Positions 16,583-24,483 of a stretch of DNA of 34,586 nt are shown in pieces. Source of the stretch: an uncultured Flavobacteriaceae bacterium (lineage in GTDB: Bacteria > Bacteroidota > Bacteroidia > Flavobacteriales > Flavobacteriaceae); the NCBI GenBank assembly GCA_938088195.1, contig CALKEO010000047.1, positions 1 through 34,586 of the forward strand. The letters run 5' to 3'. Both the position numbers and the translations under genes were made by a program. Within the stretch, counting starts at the first letter, position 1. Every line of letters starts with the position of its first letter. The notes below the pieces were generated by a model that did not search any database, was not told the origin of the DNA, and saw only the letters and a program-made list of their open reading frames with translations.

Positions 16583-16774
16583 ATGGAAATACCAGTAATC
16601 GTAGGAGGTGGACTAGTAGTAATCGGAGTTGGAATTGGAATCGGACTAACAGGAAAAGGAGCTATGGAAGCTATTGGCCGTCAGCCTGATGCCAGTGGAA
16701 AAATTCAAGTTGCTGCTCTTATTTTAGCCGCTCTTGTTGAGGGGATAGGTTTTGCTGCGCTTTTTGCGCTTTAA
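16583..16774 (+). CDS. atpE: F0F1 ATP synthase subunit c
   Basis: A 63-residue proteolipid hairpin that forms the rotating c-ring. The loop motif RQPD is at 33-36 and the ion-carrying acidic residue is Glu53 (ALVEGIGF). The Gln expected 13 residues before the loop Arg in sodium-type rings is Ile here, and Glu53 is followed by Gly rather than Ser/Thr, so the ring should use protons (inference from known Na+ signatures). It is shorter than the usual 75-80 residues, but short c subunits are normal in this group. A strong hairpin follows in the gap to atpF. Confidence 0.96.
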   Translation: MEIPVIVGGGLVVIGVGIGIGLTGKGAMEAIGRQPDASGKIQVAALILAALVEGIGFAALFAL

Positions 16775-16787
16775 GCCAATTATTAAA

Positions 16788-16829
16788 CTTTTTTCAGTGC
16801 TGTAATATTAATTACCGTACTGAAAAAAG
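16788..16829 (+). promoter_or_regulatory. Long stem-loop between atpE and atpF
   Basis: Outer arms CTTTTTTCAGTGC (16788-16800) and GTACTGAAAAAAG (16817-16829) pair over 13 positions with one G-U pair. After one T/C mismatch an inner stem GTAAT / ATTAC closes on a 4-nt ATTA loop, giving about 18 pairs. No U-run follows, so it is not a standard terminator. It sits just after the gene for the subunit needed in many copies and could protect the atpE message or mark a processing site. Confidence 0.6.
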
Positions 16830-16848
16830 ATAATTTAAAAATTAAAAA

Positions 16849-17349
16849 ATGGAAAAACTTTTATCCGAATTTTCTATCGGTTTATTTTTTTGGCAGACAG
16901 TTATATTTGTTTGTCTAATTTTTTTGCTTAAGAAATATGCGTGGAAGCCTATTCTTGACTCTGTTAATGAACGAGAGGAGGGCATTAAAAATGCATTGCT
17001 TTCAGCAGAGAAAGCCAAAGAAGAAATGGCTTCATTACAATCTGATAACGAGCAGACTCTTAAAAAAGCTAGGCTTGAAAGAGACGGCTTACTTAAAGAA
17101 GCTAGAGAAATTAAACAAAAATTAATTGACGATGCTAAAAATGAAGCTAGCGCAGAAGCAAAAAAAATATTAATACAAGCTCAAGAGACTATCAAAAGCG
17201 AAAAGAATGCAGCCATTGTTGATTTAAAAAATCAAGTTGCTAACCTTTCAGTTGAGATAGCTGAGAAAGTTTTAAAAGAGAAACTTTCAAACGATAAATC
17301 TCAAATGGAATTAGTCAAGGAGTTAGTTAAAGATGTTTCTCTTAAATAA
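16849..17349 (+). CDS. atpF: F0F1 ATP synthase subunit b
   Basis: The peripheral stalk subunit. The 166-residue protein has one N-terminal membrane helix (about 9-27; IGLFFWQTVIFVCLIFLLKK) followed by the conserved YAWKPIL and a long charged, helical dimerisation region rich in Ala, Lys and Glu, ending in a short C-terminal helix that contacts subunit delta. Length and plan are standard. It is separated from atpE by a 74-bp gap with a stem-loop, and its stop codon is directly followed by the atpH start. Confidence 0.96.
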   Translation: MEKLLSEFSIGLFFWQTVIFVCLIFLLKKYAWKPILDSVNEREEGIKNALLSAEKAKEEMASLQSDNEQTLKKARLERDGLLKEAREIKQKLIDDAKNEASAEAKKILIQAQETIKSEKNAAIVDLKNQVANLSVEIAEKVLKEKLSNDKSQMELVKELVKDVSLK

Positions 17350-17904
17350 ATGAAATCAAATCGTGCCGCCATAAGATATGCTAAAGCACTTCTGTTAGAA
17401 TCAGTAGAAAAGGGTTCTGTTGAAAAAATTTTTCAAGACATGGAACTTGTTACTAAAACTTTTAACAATAATATTGAGTTAAAGCATATGGTGGATAGTA
17501 ATATTATCAAAAATAGTATTAAAGTATCCTCTCTAAAATTAATTTTTAAAGAACTTAGCAGCATCAGTTTGAGTTTGTTAAATGTCTTGAACGATAACAA
17601 TAGGCTAAATATATTCGATTCTGTAGCCTTAAAATATAAAGAGCTTTACAACTCACACAAAGACATTCAGCTTGCTACGGTGACCACTGCGGTGCCTTTG
17701 TCTAAGGATTTAGAAAATCAAGTTTTGTCTACTGTTTCTAAATTAACTAACAAAAAAACTAACATTGTAAATAAAATAGATAAAACGCTAATTGGAGGGT
17801 TTGTTTTGAGAGTTGGGGACATTGAATACAATGCTAGTTTTAAGAATAAATTAAAAAGTATTAAACAAGAATTTAATAAAAACACGAACTTATTAACAAC
17901 ATAA
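17350..17904 (+). CDS. atpH: F0F1 ATP synthase subunit delta
   Basis: Connects the peripheral stalk to the top of F1. The 184-residue protein starts directly after the atpF stop codon. The N-terminal six-helix domain includes RAAIRYAKALLLESVEKGSVE (5-25); the C-terminal domain has the typical end IDKTLIGGFVLRVGDIEYNASFKNKLKSIKQ. Low conservation elsewhere is normal for OSCP/delta. It lies 3 bp before atpA. Confidence 0.95.
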   Translation: MKSNRAAIRYAKALLLESVEKGSVEKIFQDMELVTKTFNNNIELKHMVDSNIIKNSIKVSSLKLIFKELSSISLSLLNVLNDNNRLNIFDSVALKYKELYNSHKDIQLATVTTAVPLSKDLENQVLSTVSKLTNKKTNIVNKIDKTLIGGFVLRVGDIEYNASFKNKLKSIKQEFNKNTNLLTT

Positions 17905-17907
17905 ATT

Positions 17908-19482
17908 ATGGCAGAAATTAAGCCTGCTGAAGTATCAGCAATATTAAAACAACAATTAACAGGTCTTGACGCGTCAGCATCACTAGATGAAGTTGGAACA
18001 GTGTTACAAGTAGGAGATGGAATTGCACGAGTATATGGTTTATCAAACGTGCAATATGGAGAACTAGTACAGTTTGACTCTGGGCTTGAAGGAATTGTTT
18101 TAAATCTTGAGGAAGATAATGTTGGGATTGTTTTATTAGGACCTTCCAAAGAAATTAAAGAGGGTGACACGGTGAAAAGAACACAAAGAATCGCCTCTAT
18201 TAATATTGGAGAAAAGATTGTTGGAAGAGTGGTTAATGCTCTTGGAAAGCCAATTGACGGAAAAGGGAACCTTGAAGGTAAGCTCTATGAAATGCCACTT
18301 GAGAGAAAAGCTCCAGGTGTAATTTTTAGACAACCAGTTAACGAACCATTGCAAACTGGGATAAAATCAGTTGACGCTATGATCCCTGTTGGAAGGGGTC
18401 AAAGAGAACTAGTTATTGGGGATAGACAAACAGGTAAAACAACTGTATGTATTGACACAATTTTAAACCAAAAAGAATTTTATGATGCAGGAGAACCTGT
18501 TTATTGTATCTATGTAGCGATTGGCCAAAAGGCTTCTACAGTTGCGGGTATCGCAAAAACTCTTGAAGATAAAGGTGCGATGGCGTATACTACTATTGTT
18601 GCTGCCAATGCCTCTGACCCAGCTCCAATGCAAGTTTATGCTCCTTTCGCTGGAGCAGCTATTGGAGAATTTTTTAGAGATACTGGACGCCCAGCACTTA
18701 TAATTTATGATGATCTTTCTAAACAAGCTGTAGCTTACAGAGAAGTTTCATTATTATTAAGAAGACCACCAGGAAGAGAAGCTTATCCTGGGGATGTTTT
18801 TTATTTACATTCTAGATTATTAGAAAGAGCTTCAAAGGTTATTGCTGATAACGACATAGCCAAAGAAATGAATGATTTACCAGACTCTTTAAAGCCTATT
18901 GTTAAAGGAGGTGGTTCACTTACGGCTTTGCCAATTATTGAGACACAGGCAGGAGATGTTTCTGCATATATCCCAACAAACGTAATTTCTATTACAGACG
19001 GGCAGATATTTTTAGAATCTAATTTATTTAATGCAGGGGTTAGACCAGCCATCAATGTGGGAATTTCCGTTTCAAGAGTGGGTGGTTCAGCTCAGATAAA
19101 GTCTATGAAAAAAGTTTCAGGAACTTTAAAATTGGATCAAGCTCAGTTTAGAGAACTTGAAGCCTTCGCCAAATTTGGATCTGATCTTGATGACGCTACA
19201 TTAAATGTGATTGAAAAAGGTAAAAGAAATGTCGAGATTTTAAAACAAGCTCAAAATGATCCATTTACCGTTCAAGATCAAGTTGCAATAATTTTTGCAG
19301 GATCAAAAAATTTACTAAGAAAGGTCCCAGTAGAAAAAATCAAAGAATTTGAAAAAAAGTACATTGAGTTTTTAAATTTAAAACATAAAAAAACAATGGA
19401 AATAATCAAATCGGGAAAATTAACTGAAGACGTTATTTCTGTTTTAACAAAAACAGCTGAAGAGTTAAGTTCAACCTATTAA
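17908..19482 (+). CDS. atpA: F0F1 ATP synthase subunit alpha
   Basis: The non-catalytic nucleotide-binding subunit of the F1 head. The 524-residue length is standard. Walker A is GDRQTGKTT (171-179), and the hallmark [22 protein letters not shown] segment lies near 290-312, with [33 protein letters not shown]-type sequence further on. It shows the strongest conservation in the operon. The catalytic partner atpD (beta) is not in this window. Confidence 0.99.
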   Translation: MAEIKPAEVSAILKQQLTGLDASASLDEVGTVLQVGDGIARVYGLSNVQYGELVQFDSGLEGIVLNLEEDNVGIVLLGPSKEIKEGDTVKRTQRIASINIGEKIVGRVVNALGKPIDGKGNLEGKLYEMPLERKAPGVIFRQPVNEPLQTGIKSVDAMIPVGRGQRELVIGDRQTGKTTVCIDTILNQKEFYDAGEPVYCIYVAIGQKASTVAGIAKTLEDKGAMAYTTIVAANASDPAPMQVYAPFAGAAIGEFFRDTGRPALIIYDDLSKQAVAYREVSLLLRRPPGREAYPGDVFYLHSRLLERASKVIADNDIAKEMNDLPDSLKPIVKGGGSLTALPIIETQAGDVSAYIPTNVISITDGQIFLESNLFNAGVRPAINVGISVSRVGGSAQIKSMKKVSGTLKLDQAQFRELEAFAKFGSDLDDATLNVIEKGKRNVEILKQAQNDPFTVQDQVAIIFAGSKNLLRKVPVEKIKEFEKKYIEFLNLKHKKTMEIIKSGKLTEDVISVLTKTAEELSSTY

Positions 19483-19490
19483 AAAAAATA

Positions 19491-20345
19491 ATGGCTAACC
19501 TTAAGGAAATTAGAATTAGAATTGGATCTGTATCTTCTACGATGCAGATAACAAGCGCGATGAAAATGGTTTCTGCAGCCAAATTAAAAAAAGCTCAAGA
19601 CGCCATCACCGCAATGAGACCATATTCTAATAAGCTGTCAGAATTAATGAATAGTTTTAGCGGCTCTTCTGAGGATAAGTCTTTCAGCTTAAAAAGAAAA
19701 ATTAATAAGGTTTTAATAGTGGCAATTAGCTCTAATAGAGGACTATGCGGAGCGTTTAATGCTAACATTTTTAAAGAAGTCAATAATTTAAAATCAAAGC
19801 TAGAGTTCAAAAACTCTGAAATTCATTTTTTAACTATCGGAAAAAAAATAAATGATTCGCTCTCTAAAACTGAAAAAATCATTAAAAACGAAAGTGAATT
19901 ATTCGATAATTTAAACTATCAAAATGTTTCATCAATTTGTGAAAATTTAATGACTTATTATTTAAGCCATGAATATGACCATATTGAATTAGTTTATAAC
20001 AGTTTTAAAAATGCCGCCACACAAATTATAAAGTCTGAGCAGTTTTTGCCTATTCCAGTTTCTGAGTCTAACGATTCTTTAAAAATGGACTATATTTTCG
20101 AACCTTCCCAGGAATCTATTGTCAATACACTCATACCAAAGTCTTTAAAAATGCAGTTATTCAAGGCTGTTAGAGACTCTTTTGCTAGTGAACATGGCGC
20201 TAGAATGACCGCAATGCATAAAGCAACAGACAACGCATCTGAGTTAAGAGATGAATTAAAATTAACATATAATAAAGCTAGACAAGCCTCCATAACAAAT
20301 GAAATTTTAGAAATTGTTGGTGGAGCAGAAGCTTTGAATAATTAA
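19491..20345 (+). CDS. atpG: F0F1 ATP synthase subunit gamma
   Basis: The central rotor shaft. The 284-residue protein has the long N-terminal helix (MANLKEIRIRIGSVSSTMQ, then MKMVSAAKLKKAQ), the SNRGLCGAFNANIF Rossmann-like core start (about 81-94), and the C-terminal helix containing SEHGARMTAMHKATDNASEL. It starts 8 bp after atpA. It is the last gene of the operon: a hairpin at 20346-20383 follows immediately and no atpD/atpC is found. Confidence 0.98.
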   Translation: MANLKEIRIRIGSVSSTMQITSAMKMVSAAKLKKAQDAITAMRPYSNKLSELMNSFSGSSEDKSFSLKRKINKVLIVAISSNRGLCGAFNANIFKEVNNLKSKLEFKNSEIHFLTIGKKINDSLSKTEKIIKNESELFDNLNYQNVSSICENLMTYYLSHEYDHIELVYNSFKNAATQIIKSEQFLPIPVSESNDSLKMDYIFEPSQESIVNTLIPKSLKMQLFKAVRDSFASEHGARMTAMHKATDNASELRDELKLTYNKARQASITNEILEIVGGAEALNN

Positions 20346-20383
20346 AAATTTAAGATTTTCCAATAATTAGAAATCTTTAATTT
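20346..20383 (+). terminator. AT-rich terminator-like hairpin after atpG
   Basis: Arms at 20346-20358 and 20371-20383 pair over 13 positions with a single mismatch around a 12-nt loop, beginning at the base after the atpG stop codon. T-rich sequence (GTTTGTATTTT) follows. It contains very few G-C pairs, so termination may be partial. It separates the atp operon from dut. Confidence 0.5.
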
Positions 20384-20400
20384 GTTTGTATTTTAAATGT

Positions 20401-20835
20401 ATGGTTGTTAAAGTAATTAATAAATCTTCAAATCCTCTTCCTGCCTATGAGTCATCATTTTCTGCTGGAATGGACATTAGGGCCTTTATAGAATCACCAA
20501 TTGTTCTACAACCGCAAGAGAGAGTCCTTGTTAAGACAGGATTATATTTAGAATTAGAAAAAAATTTTGAAGCTCAGGTTAGACCAAGAAGCGGCCTTGC
20601 ATTAAAAAAAGGAATAACTGTTTTAAATTCACCAGGAACTATTGATGCTGATTATAGGGGAGAAGTAGGAGTAATACTAATTAATTTATCATCCGAAAAT
20701 TTTAAAATCAATTCTGGCGATAGAATAGCTCAGTTGGTAATCTCTAAGCATGAATCAATAAAATGGGAACTATCTCAATCATTAGGAGAATCCAAAAGAG
20801 GAGACAAGGGCTTTGGAAGTACAGGCCTTAATTAA
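20401..20835 (+). CDS. dut: dUTP pyrophosphatase (dUTPase)
   Basis: Hydrolyses dUTP to dUMP, keeping uracil out of DNA and feeding dTMP synthesis. The trimeric dUTPase motifs are all present: SAGMDIRA (motif 1), [10 protein letters not shown] (2), [13 protein letters not shown] (3), GDRIAQLVI (4) and the P-loop-like [10 protein letters not shown] at the C-terminus (5). I start it at ATG 20401 (MVVKVINKS, 144 residues), the usual length; an upstream TTG would add five residues and lie in the preceding U-rich region. It is followed by a sugar-nucleotide enzyme gene after 6 bp. Confidence 0.97.
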   Translation: MVVKVINKSSNPLPAYESSFSAGMDIRAFIESPIVLQPQERVLVKTGLYLELEKNFEAQVRPRSGLALKKGITVLNSPGTIDADYRGEVGVILINLSSENFKINSGDRIAQLVISKHESIKWELSQSLGESKRGDKGFGSTGLN

Positions 20836-20841
20836 AATAAC

Positions 20842-21858
20842 ATGAAAATAATTATTCCAATGGCAGGCAGAGGTTCAAGGTTAAGACCTCAAACTTTAAT
20901 TACTCCAAAACCTTTAGTCCCAATAGCAGGAATTCCAATATTAAATCAGTTGGTTAGCGATACTATAAAGCTTGTTGATGAGCCAATAGATGAGATGATT
21001 TTTATAATAGGAGATCCAATTTTTTTTGATAAAAATGTTGAAAAAAATCTTGATTTACTTGCTAAAAAGCATAATTCTAAAGCTACTATTTTTAGACAAT
21101 TAAAACCTTTAGGTACAGGCCATGCCATAATGTGCGCAAAAGAATCTTTAAGCGGAAGTGCAATCGTAATTTATCCAGACACTTTAATTAAAGCTGATCA
21201 AAAGTTTGATAAAAATGCAGATGCTGTTATTTGGACTAAAAAGGTAAGCAACCCTGAGGCATATGGAGTAGTTAAGTTAAATGAACATAATGAAATTATA
21301 GACTTAGTTGAAAAACCAAAAAACTTTATTTCAGATTTGGCAGTTATTGGAATTTATTATTTTAAGGAAATATCACAATTAAAAGAAAAACTAGAGATAG
21401 TTATTTCTAAAAATAAAATGAACTCAGGTGAGTATCAAATAAACGATGGTTTATTGGCGATGATGAAAGATGGAAGAAAATTCTTAGTTGGAGAAGTAAA
21501 AGAATGGCATGATTGTGGAAATGTAAAAAAATGTATTGCGGCAAACAAAGCTATGTTAACTATTTTATCTAAAAACAACAATAATTTTGTTTCTAAGAAA
21601 ATCAAATCAATAAATTCTAAAATTATTCACCCCTGCTATATTGATGAACATGTGATTATTAAGGACTCCTCAGTTGGGCCTTATGTTTCGATAGGCAAGG
21701 GTTCAGAAATTATAAACTCATCAATTTCTAATACCATTATTCAAGCTAATTCTGTTATTAAAAATGCAGATATCGAAAAGTCTATGATTGGGAATAATTG
21801 CACATACGACGGACGGGGTCGTGAAATTAATATTGGAGATTTCAGCGAGTTAATTTAA
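20842..21858 (+). CDS. Sugar-1-phosphate nucleotidyltransferase with C-terminal left-handed beta-helix
   Basis: Activates a sugar phosphate to a nucleotide sugar for envelope polysaccharide synthesis. The N-terminal nucleotidyltransferase domain shows the Mg/NTP-binding start IPMAGRGSRLRPQTLITPKP (4-23), GTGHAIMCAKE (about 92-102) and EWHDCGN (near 207-213). The C-terminal part (about 250-320) is a short hexapeptide-repeat beta-helix (YIDEHVIIKDSSVGPYVSIGKGSEI). Glucose-1-phosphate thymidylyl- or uridylyltransferase, or mannose-1-phosphate guanylyltransferase, are all possible. Context does not settle the substrate. It lies between dut and the DUF4292 lipoprotein gene. Confidence 0.9.
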   Translation: MKIIIPMAGRGSRLRPQTLITPKPLVPIAGIPILNQLVSDTIKLVDEPIDEMIFIIGDPIFFDKNVEKNLDLLAKKHNSKATIFRQLKPLGTGHAIMCAKESLSGSAIVIYPDTLIKADQKFDKNADAVIWTKKVSNPEAYGVVKLNEHNEIIDLVEKPKNFISDLAVIGIYYFKEISQLKEKLEIVISKNKMNSGEYQINDGLLAMMKDGRKFLVGEVKEWHDCGNVKKCIAANKAMLTILSKNNNNFVSKKIKSINSKIIHPCYIDEHVIIKDSSVGPYVSIGKGSEIINSSISNTIIQANSVIKNADIEKSMIGNNCTYDGRGREINIGDFSELI

Positions 21859-21868
21859 CTTGCTTAAA

Positions 21869-22624
21869 ATGAAAAAAACTATTCTTTTATTTTCATTACT
21901 ATTAATAGGGTGTAAATCTTTAAAAAACACCGAAAACAAGCCTGATTTTAAAAAAATATCAACTAAATCGCTGTTGAGTCAAGTAATAAATAAAAAACCT
22001 GAATTCGATTTTATACAAATAAGATCTCAGGCAACTATTTTAAATAATAATTCAAAAAATCAATTTAATTTAGGAATCAAAATAAAAAAAGATGATAAAA
22101 TTCTAATTGAAGGATCTGTTTTAATCCCTTTATTTAAAGCTTTTTTTACAAAGAATAGTCTCGATTTTTATGAAAAAATATCTAAGACTTACTATAAGGG
22201 TGATTATAAGTACCTCTCTTCTTTTTTAAACAATGACATAACATTCAATTCTTTTCAAAATATTTTTTTAGGACAACCTATTACAGATTTAGAAAGTAAA
22301 AAATGGAAACAATCAAAATTAGATGGTTTTTACGGTTTGGAAGCTCAATTAAATAATCAAACAACTACCATTAGATACGTTTTTAATCCTCAAAATTTTA
22401 GTTTAAACACTCAATCGATCGCCTCAAAAGATTCAAGTTTGAAAATTGAGTATGATGGATATTATTTAATTGGCCAATCTTTTTTGCCTGGAAAAATAAA
22501 AATAACTTCAATTAATAAAAATCAAAAACTGGAAATTTCACTCAAACTTAGATTGGTAAATACTAAACAGTTAGATAATTTTTTCTTTAACATACCAAAG
22601 GATTATAAAGAAATTAAATTATGA
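21869..22624 (+). CDS. DUF4292 lipoprotein (LolB-like fold suspected)
   Basis: A 251-residue lipoprotein with signal peptide and lipobox at Cys15 (LLLIGCKSL). I prefer ATG 21869 over a TTG three codons upstream, since it begins directly with MKKTILLF. The body is rich in beta strands with alternating IRSQATI, FNLGIKIKKDDKILIEGSVLIPLFKA and LDFYEKISKTYYKGDY, a pattern I associate with DUF4292 and, loosely, with the half-open barrel of LolA/LolB lipoprotein carriers. A role in outer-membrane lipoprotein handling is therefore possible but unproven. The stop overlaps the envC-like start by 4 bp (ATGA), so the two are translationally coupled. Confidence 0.85.
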   Translation: MKKTILLFSLLLIGCKSLKNTENKPDFKKISTKSLLSQVINKKPEFDFIQIRSQATILNNNSKNQFNLGIKIKKDDKILIEGSVLIPLFKAFFTKNSLDFYEKISKTYYKGDYKYLSSFLNNDITFNSFQNIFLGQPITDLESKKWKQSKLDGFYGLEAQLNNQTTTIRYVFNPQNFSLNTQSIASKDSSLKIEYDGYYLIGQSFLPGKIKITSINKNQKLEISLKLRLVNTKQLDNFFFNIPKDYKEIKL

Positions 22625-23841
22625 TTAATCGACAAAAAATATATTTATATCTAACCTGTTTATTGATGTTGTTATTTCTAAATAACGGATTTTCTCAAAA
22701 AAGTAATAAAGCGGAGTTGGAGTTAAAAAGAAAAGAAATTCAAAAAGAAATTAAGCTAATAAATGAATTATTATCTAACAATAAAAAAAGAAAAAAAGCA
22801 GTTTATGGCGATATTGAAACGTTAAATTTAAAAATTCAGCGAAAGGAAGAACTAGTTAAGTTAACTAACCAACAAATTAACATATTGAACGATGAGATAA
22901 AAGTAAACTTAAAAAAACAAAGCGAATTAAATGAGGAGTTATTAAATGTTAAAAAATCCTACGAGGAAATTATTCTTAAATCATACAAAACAAAATCAGG
23001 AAAAAGTAGATTAATGTTTTTACTTTCCTCTGAAAGTTTTTTTCAAGCGTACAAAAGAATTCAATACATAAAACAATTTGCAATTTTTAGAAAAAAACAA
23101 GCAATTAAAATATCAGCTTTACTGGATAAGATTAAAAACATCAATGAAGAATTAGACACACAGAAAATTCAAAAAGAAAGTTTACTAGAAATTAATAAAT
23201 CAGTAAAAAAATCGCTGGAAGTTGAGAAAAATCAATCTAATATTTTGGTGTTTGACTTAAAGCGAAAAGAAAAAAAGTATATTAAAGAAATTGCAGATAA
23301 ACAAAAAATCTCCTCCCAAATTGATAAAGAAATTGAACGCCTTATAAGAGAAGCTATTCAAAAATCTAACAAGAAAAAGAATAATTCTGTTACTTTCAAT
23401 CTTACACCTGAAGCAATGGAACTTTCTAAAAACTTTGTGCTTAACAAAGGAAAATTGCCATGGCCAGTTATACGCGGCGTGGTGGTACAGAGATTTGGAA
23501 CACAAGCCCACCCTGTAGTTAAAACAGCAAAGATAAAGAGCAATGGAATAGTGATTGCTACAGCTAGTAAAGAAAAAGTAAGGACTGTTTTTGAAGGAGT
23601 CGTTCTTTCTGTGCTTCAATTTAAGGGTAGTAATCCAACTGTCTTAATTCAACACGGTAATTATATTACAGCATATAAAAACTTAGCTAAAGTATTTGTA
23701 AAAAAAGGGGATAGAGTTTCTTCAAGACAAAATATTGGAGAAGTTTTTACTAATAGTTCAACAGGGAAATCTTCTATTCAGTTTAGTGTTTTTCAAAACA
23801 CAACACCCATAAACCCATTGCTCTGGATAATTAATATGTAA
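22621..23841 (+). CDS. EnvC-like murein hydrolase activator (degenerate M23 domain)
   Basis: A secreted, 406-residue periplasmic protein with a signal peptide (1-25, cut near GFSQ), a long charged coiled coil (about 28-240) and a C-terminal LytM/M23-type domain (about 275-405). The plan is that of EnvC, which activates amidases at the division septum. The zinc-binding residues of active M23 peptidases are not complete: the first motif is AHPVVKTAKIKSNG with no HxxxD, and the usual C-terminal HxH is IQF. One conserved IQHGNYITAYKNL segment remains. It should therefore be an activator rather than a peptidase. It overlaps the DUF4292 gene by 4 bp and abuts the convergent ribE stop codon. Confidence 0.92.
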   Translation: MINRQKIYLYLTCLLMLLFLNNGFSQKSNKAELELKRKEIQKEIKLINELLSNNKKRKKAVYGDIETLNLKIQRKEELVKLTNQQINILNDEIKVNLKKQSELNEELLNVKKSYEEIILKSYKTKSGKSRLMFLLSSESFFQAYKRIQYIKQFAIFRKKQAIKISALLDKIKNINEELDTQKIQKESLLEINKSVKKSLEVEKNQSNILVFDLKRKEKKYIKEIADKQKISSQIDKEIERLIREAIQKSNKKKNNSVTFNLTPEAMELSKNFVLNKGKLPWPVIRGVVVQRFGTQAHPVVKTAKIKSNGIVIATASKEKVRTVFEGVVLSVLQFKGSNPTVLIQHGNYITAYKNLAKVFVKKGDRVSSRQNIGEVFTNSSTGKSSIQFSVFQNTTPINPLLWIINM

Positions 23842-24429
23842 TCAAGTGGTTTTAGATAATATTTTTGTAATATATTTCCCTAAAATATCAAACTCTAAAT
23901 TAACATTATTCCCTTCTTTCAGTTGATTAAAATTAGTGTTGTTAAATGTATAAGGTATTATAGCAACACTAAAACAATTTCTTCTAGAATTCACAACCGT
24001 TAAGCTAATCCCATTTATTGCAATTGAACCTTTTTCAACAGTGACATTGTCTAATAACCTATGTTTAATGGTGAATAACCAACTACCGTCCTGTTCTATT
24101 GCTTTGGTACATTGGCCAATTTGATCAACATGTCCTTGAATCATGTGTCCGTCTAACCTATCGCCAATTTTCATTGCTCTTTCCAAATTAATATTATCGC
24201 CTACCTTCCATAAGCCGATAGTACTTTTTTTAATAGTTTCCTCTATTGCGGTAACACAATAGTAATCATTTTCAATAAAAACAACTGTTAAACAAATGCC
24301 ATTATGTGAAATACTTTGATCTACTTTAAAGTCAGAAGCTAGTTTCGATTTTAAGGTAATATTTAAATTGCTTTGGTGTTTTTCTAATTTTGTAATTTGA
24401 GCTACGTTTTCAATAATTCCAGTAAACAT
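23842..24429 (-). CDS. ribE: Riboflavin synthase, alpha chain
   Basis: Converts two 6,7-dimethyl-8-ribityllumazine molecules to riboflavin in the cytoplasm. The 195-residue protein has the family start MFTGIIENVAQI and two similar lumazine-binding halves (about 1-90 and 95-190), marked by SHNGICLTVV / AINGISLTVV and by GDRLDGHMIQGHVDQIG (about 86-103). Length is normal. It lies alone on the minus strand, back to back with pdxA (54-bp gap) and end to end with the envC-like gene. No FMN-riboswitch-like conserved structure was seen in the short gap. Confidence 0.96.
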   Translation of the reverse strand: MFTGIIENVAQITKLEKHQSNLNITLKSKLASDFKVDQSISHNGICLTVVFIENDYYCVTAIEETIKKSTIGLWKVGDNINLERAMKIGDRLDGHMIQGHVDQIGQCTKAIEQDGSWLFTIKHRLLDNVTVEKGSIAINGISLTVVNSRRNCFSVAIIPYTFNNTNFNQLKEGNNVNLEFDILGKYITKILSKTT

Positions 24430-24445
24430 TTCTTTTAATTATAAT

Positions 24446-24453
24446 TATTTTTG
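24446..24453 (+). promoter_or_regulatory. -7 promoter box (TATTTTTG) for pdxA
   Basis: TATTTTTG fits TAnnTTTG and lies 30 bp before the pdxA ATG in the ribE/pdxA divergent gap. No matching -33 TTTG was found at normal spacing. Confidence 0.4.
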
Positions 24454-24483
24454 TAAAATTAGTGATAAATACAATAATTATAT

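Noticed and set aside
16583-16774. Sodium-driven ATP synthase
   Set aside because: The c subunit has Ile where sodium rings have the ligand Gln, and Gly after the key Glu53; both point to protons.
16788-16829. Rho-independent terminator between atpE and atpF
   Set aside because: The stem is strong, but no U-run follows it and the downstream genes atpF, H, A and G have no other visible promoter.
17718-18170. Minus-strand open frame opposite atpH/atpA
   Set aside because: It lies wholly within strongly conserved atp genes and has no promoter or family resemblance.
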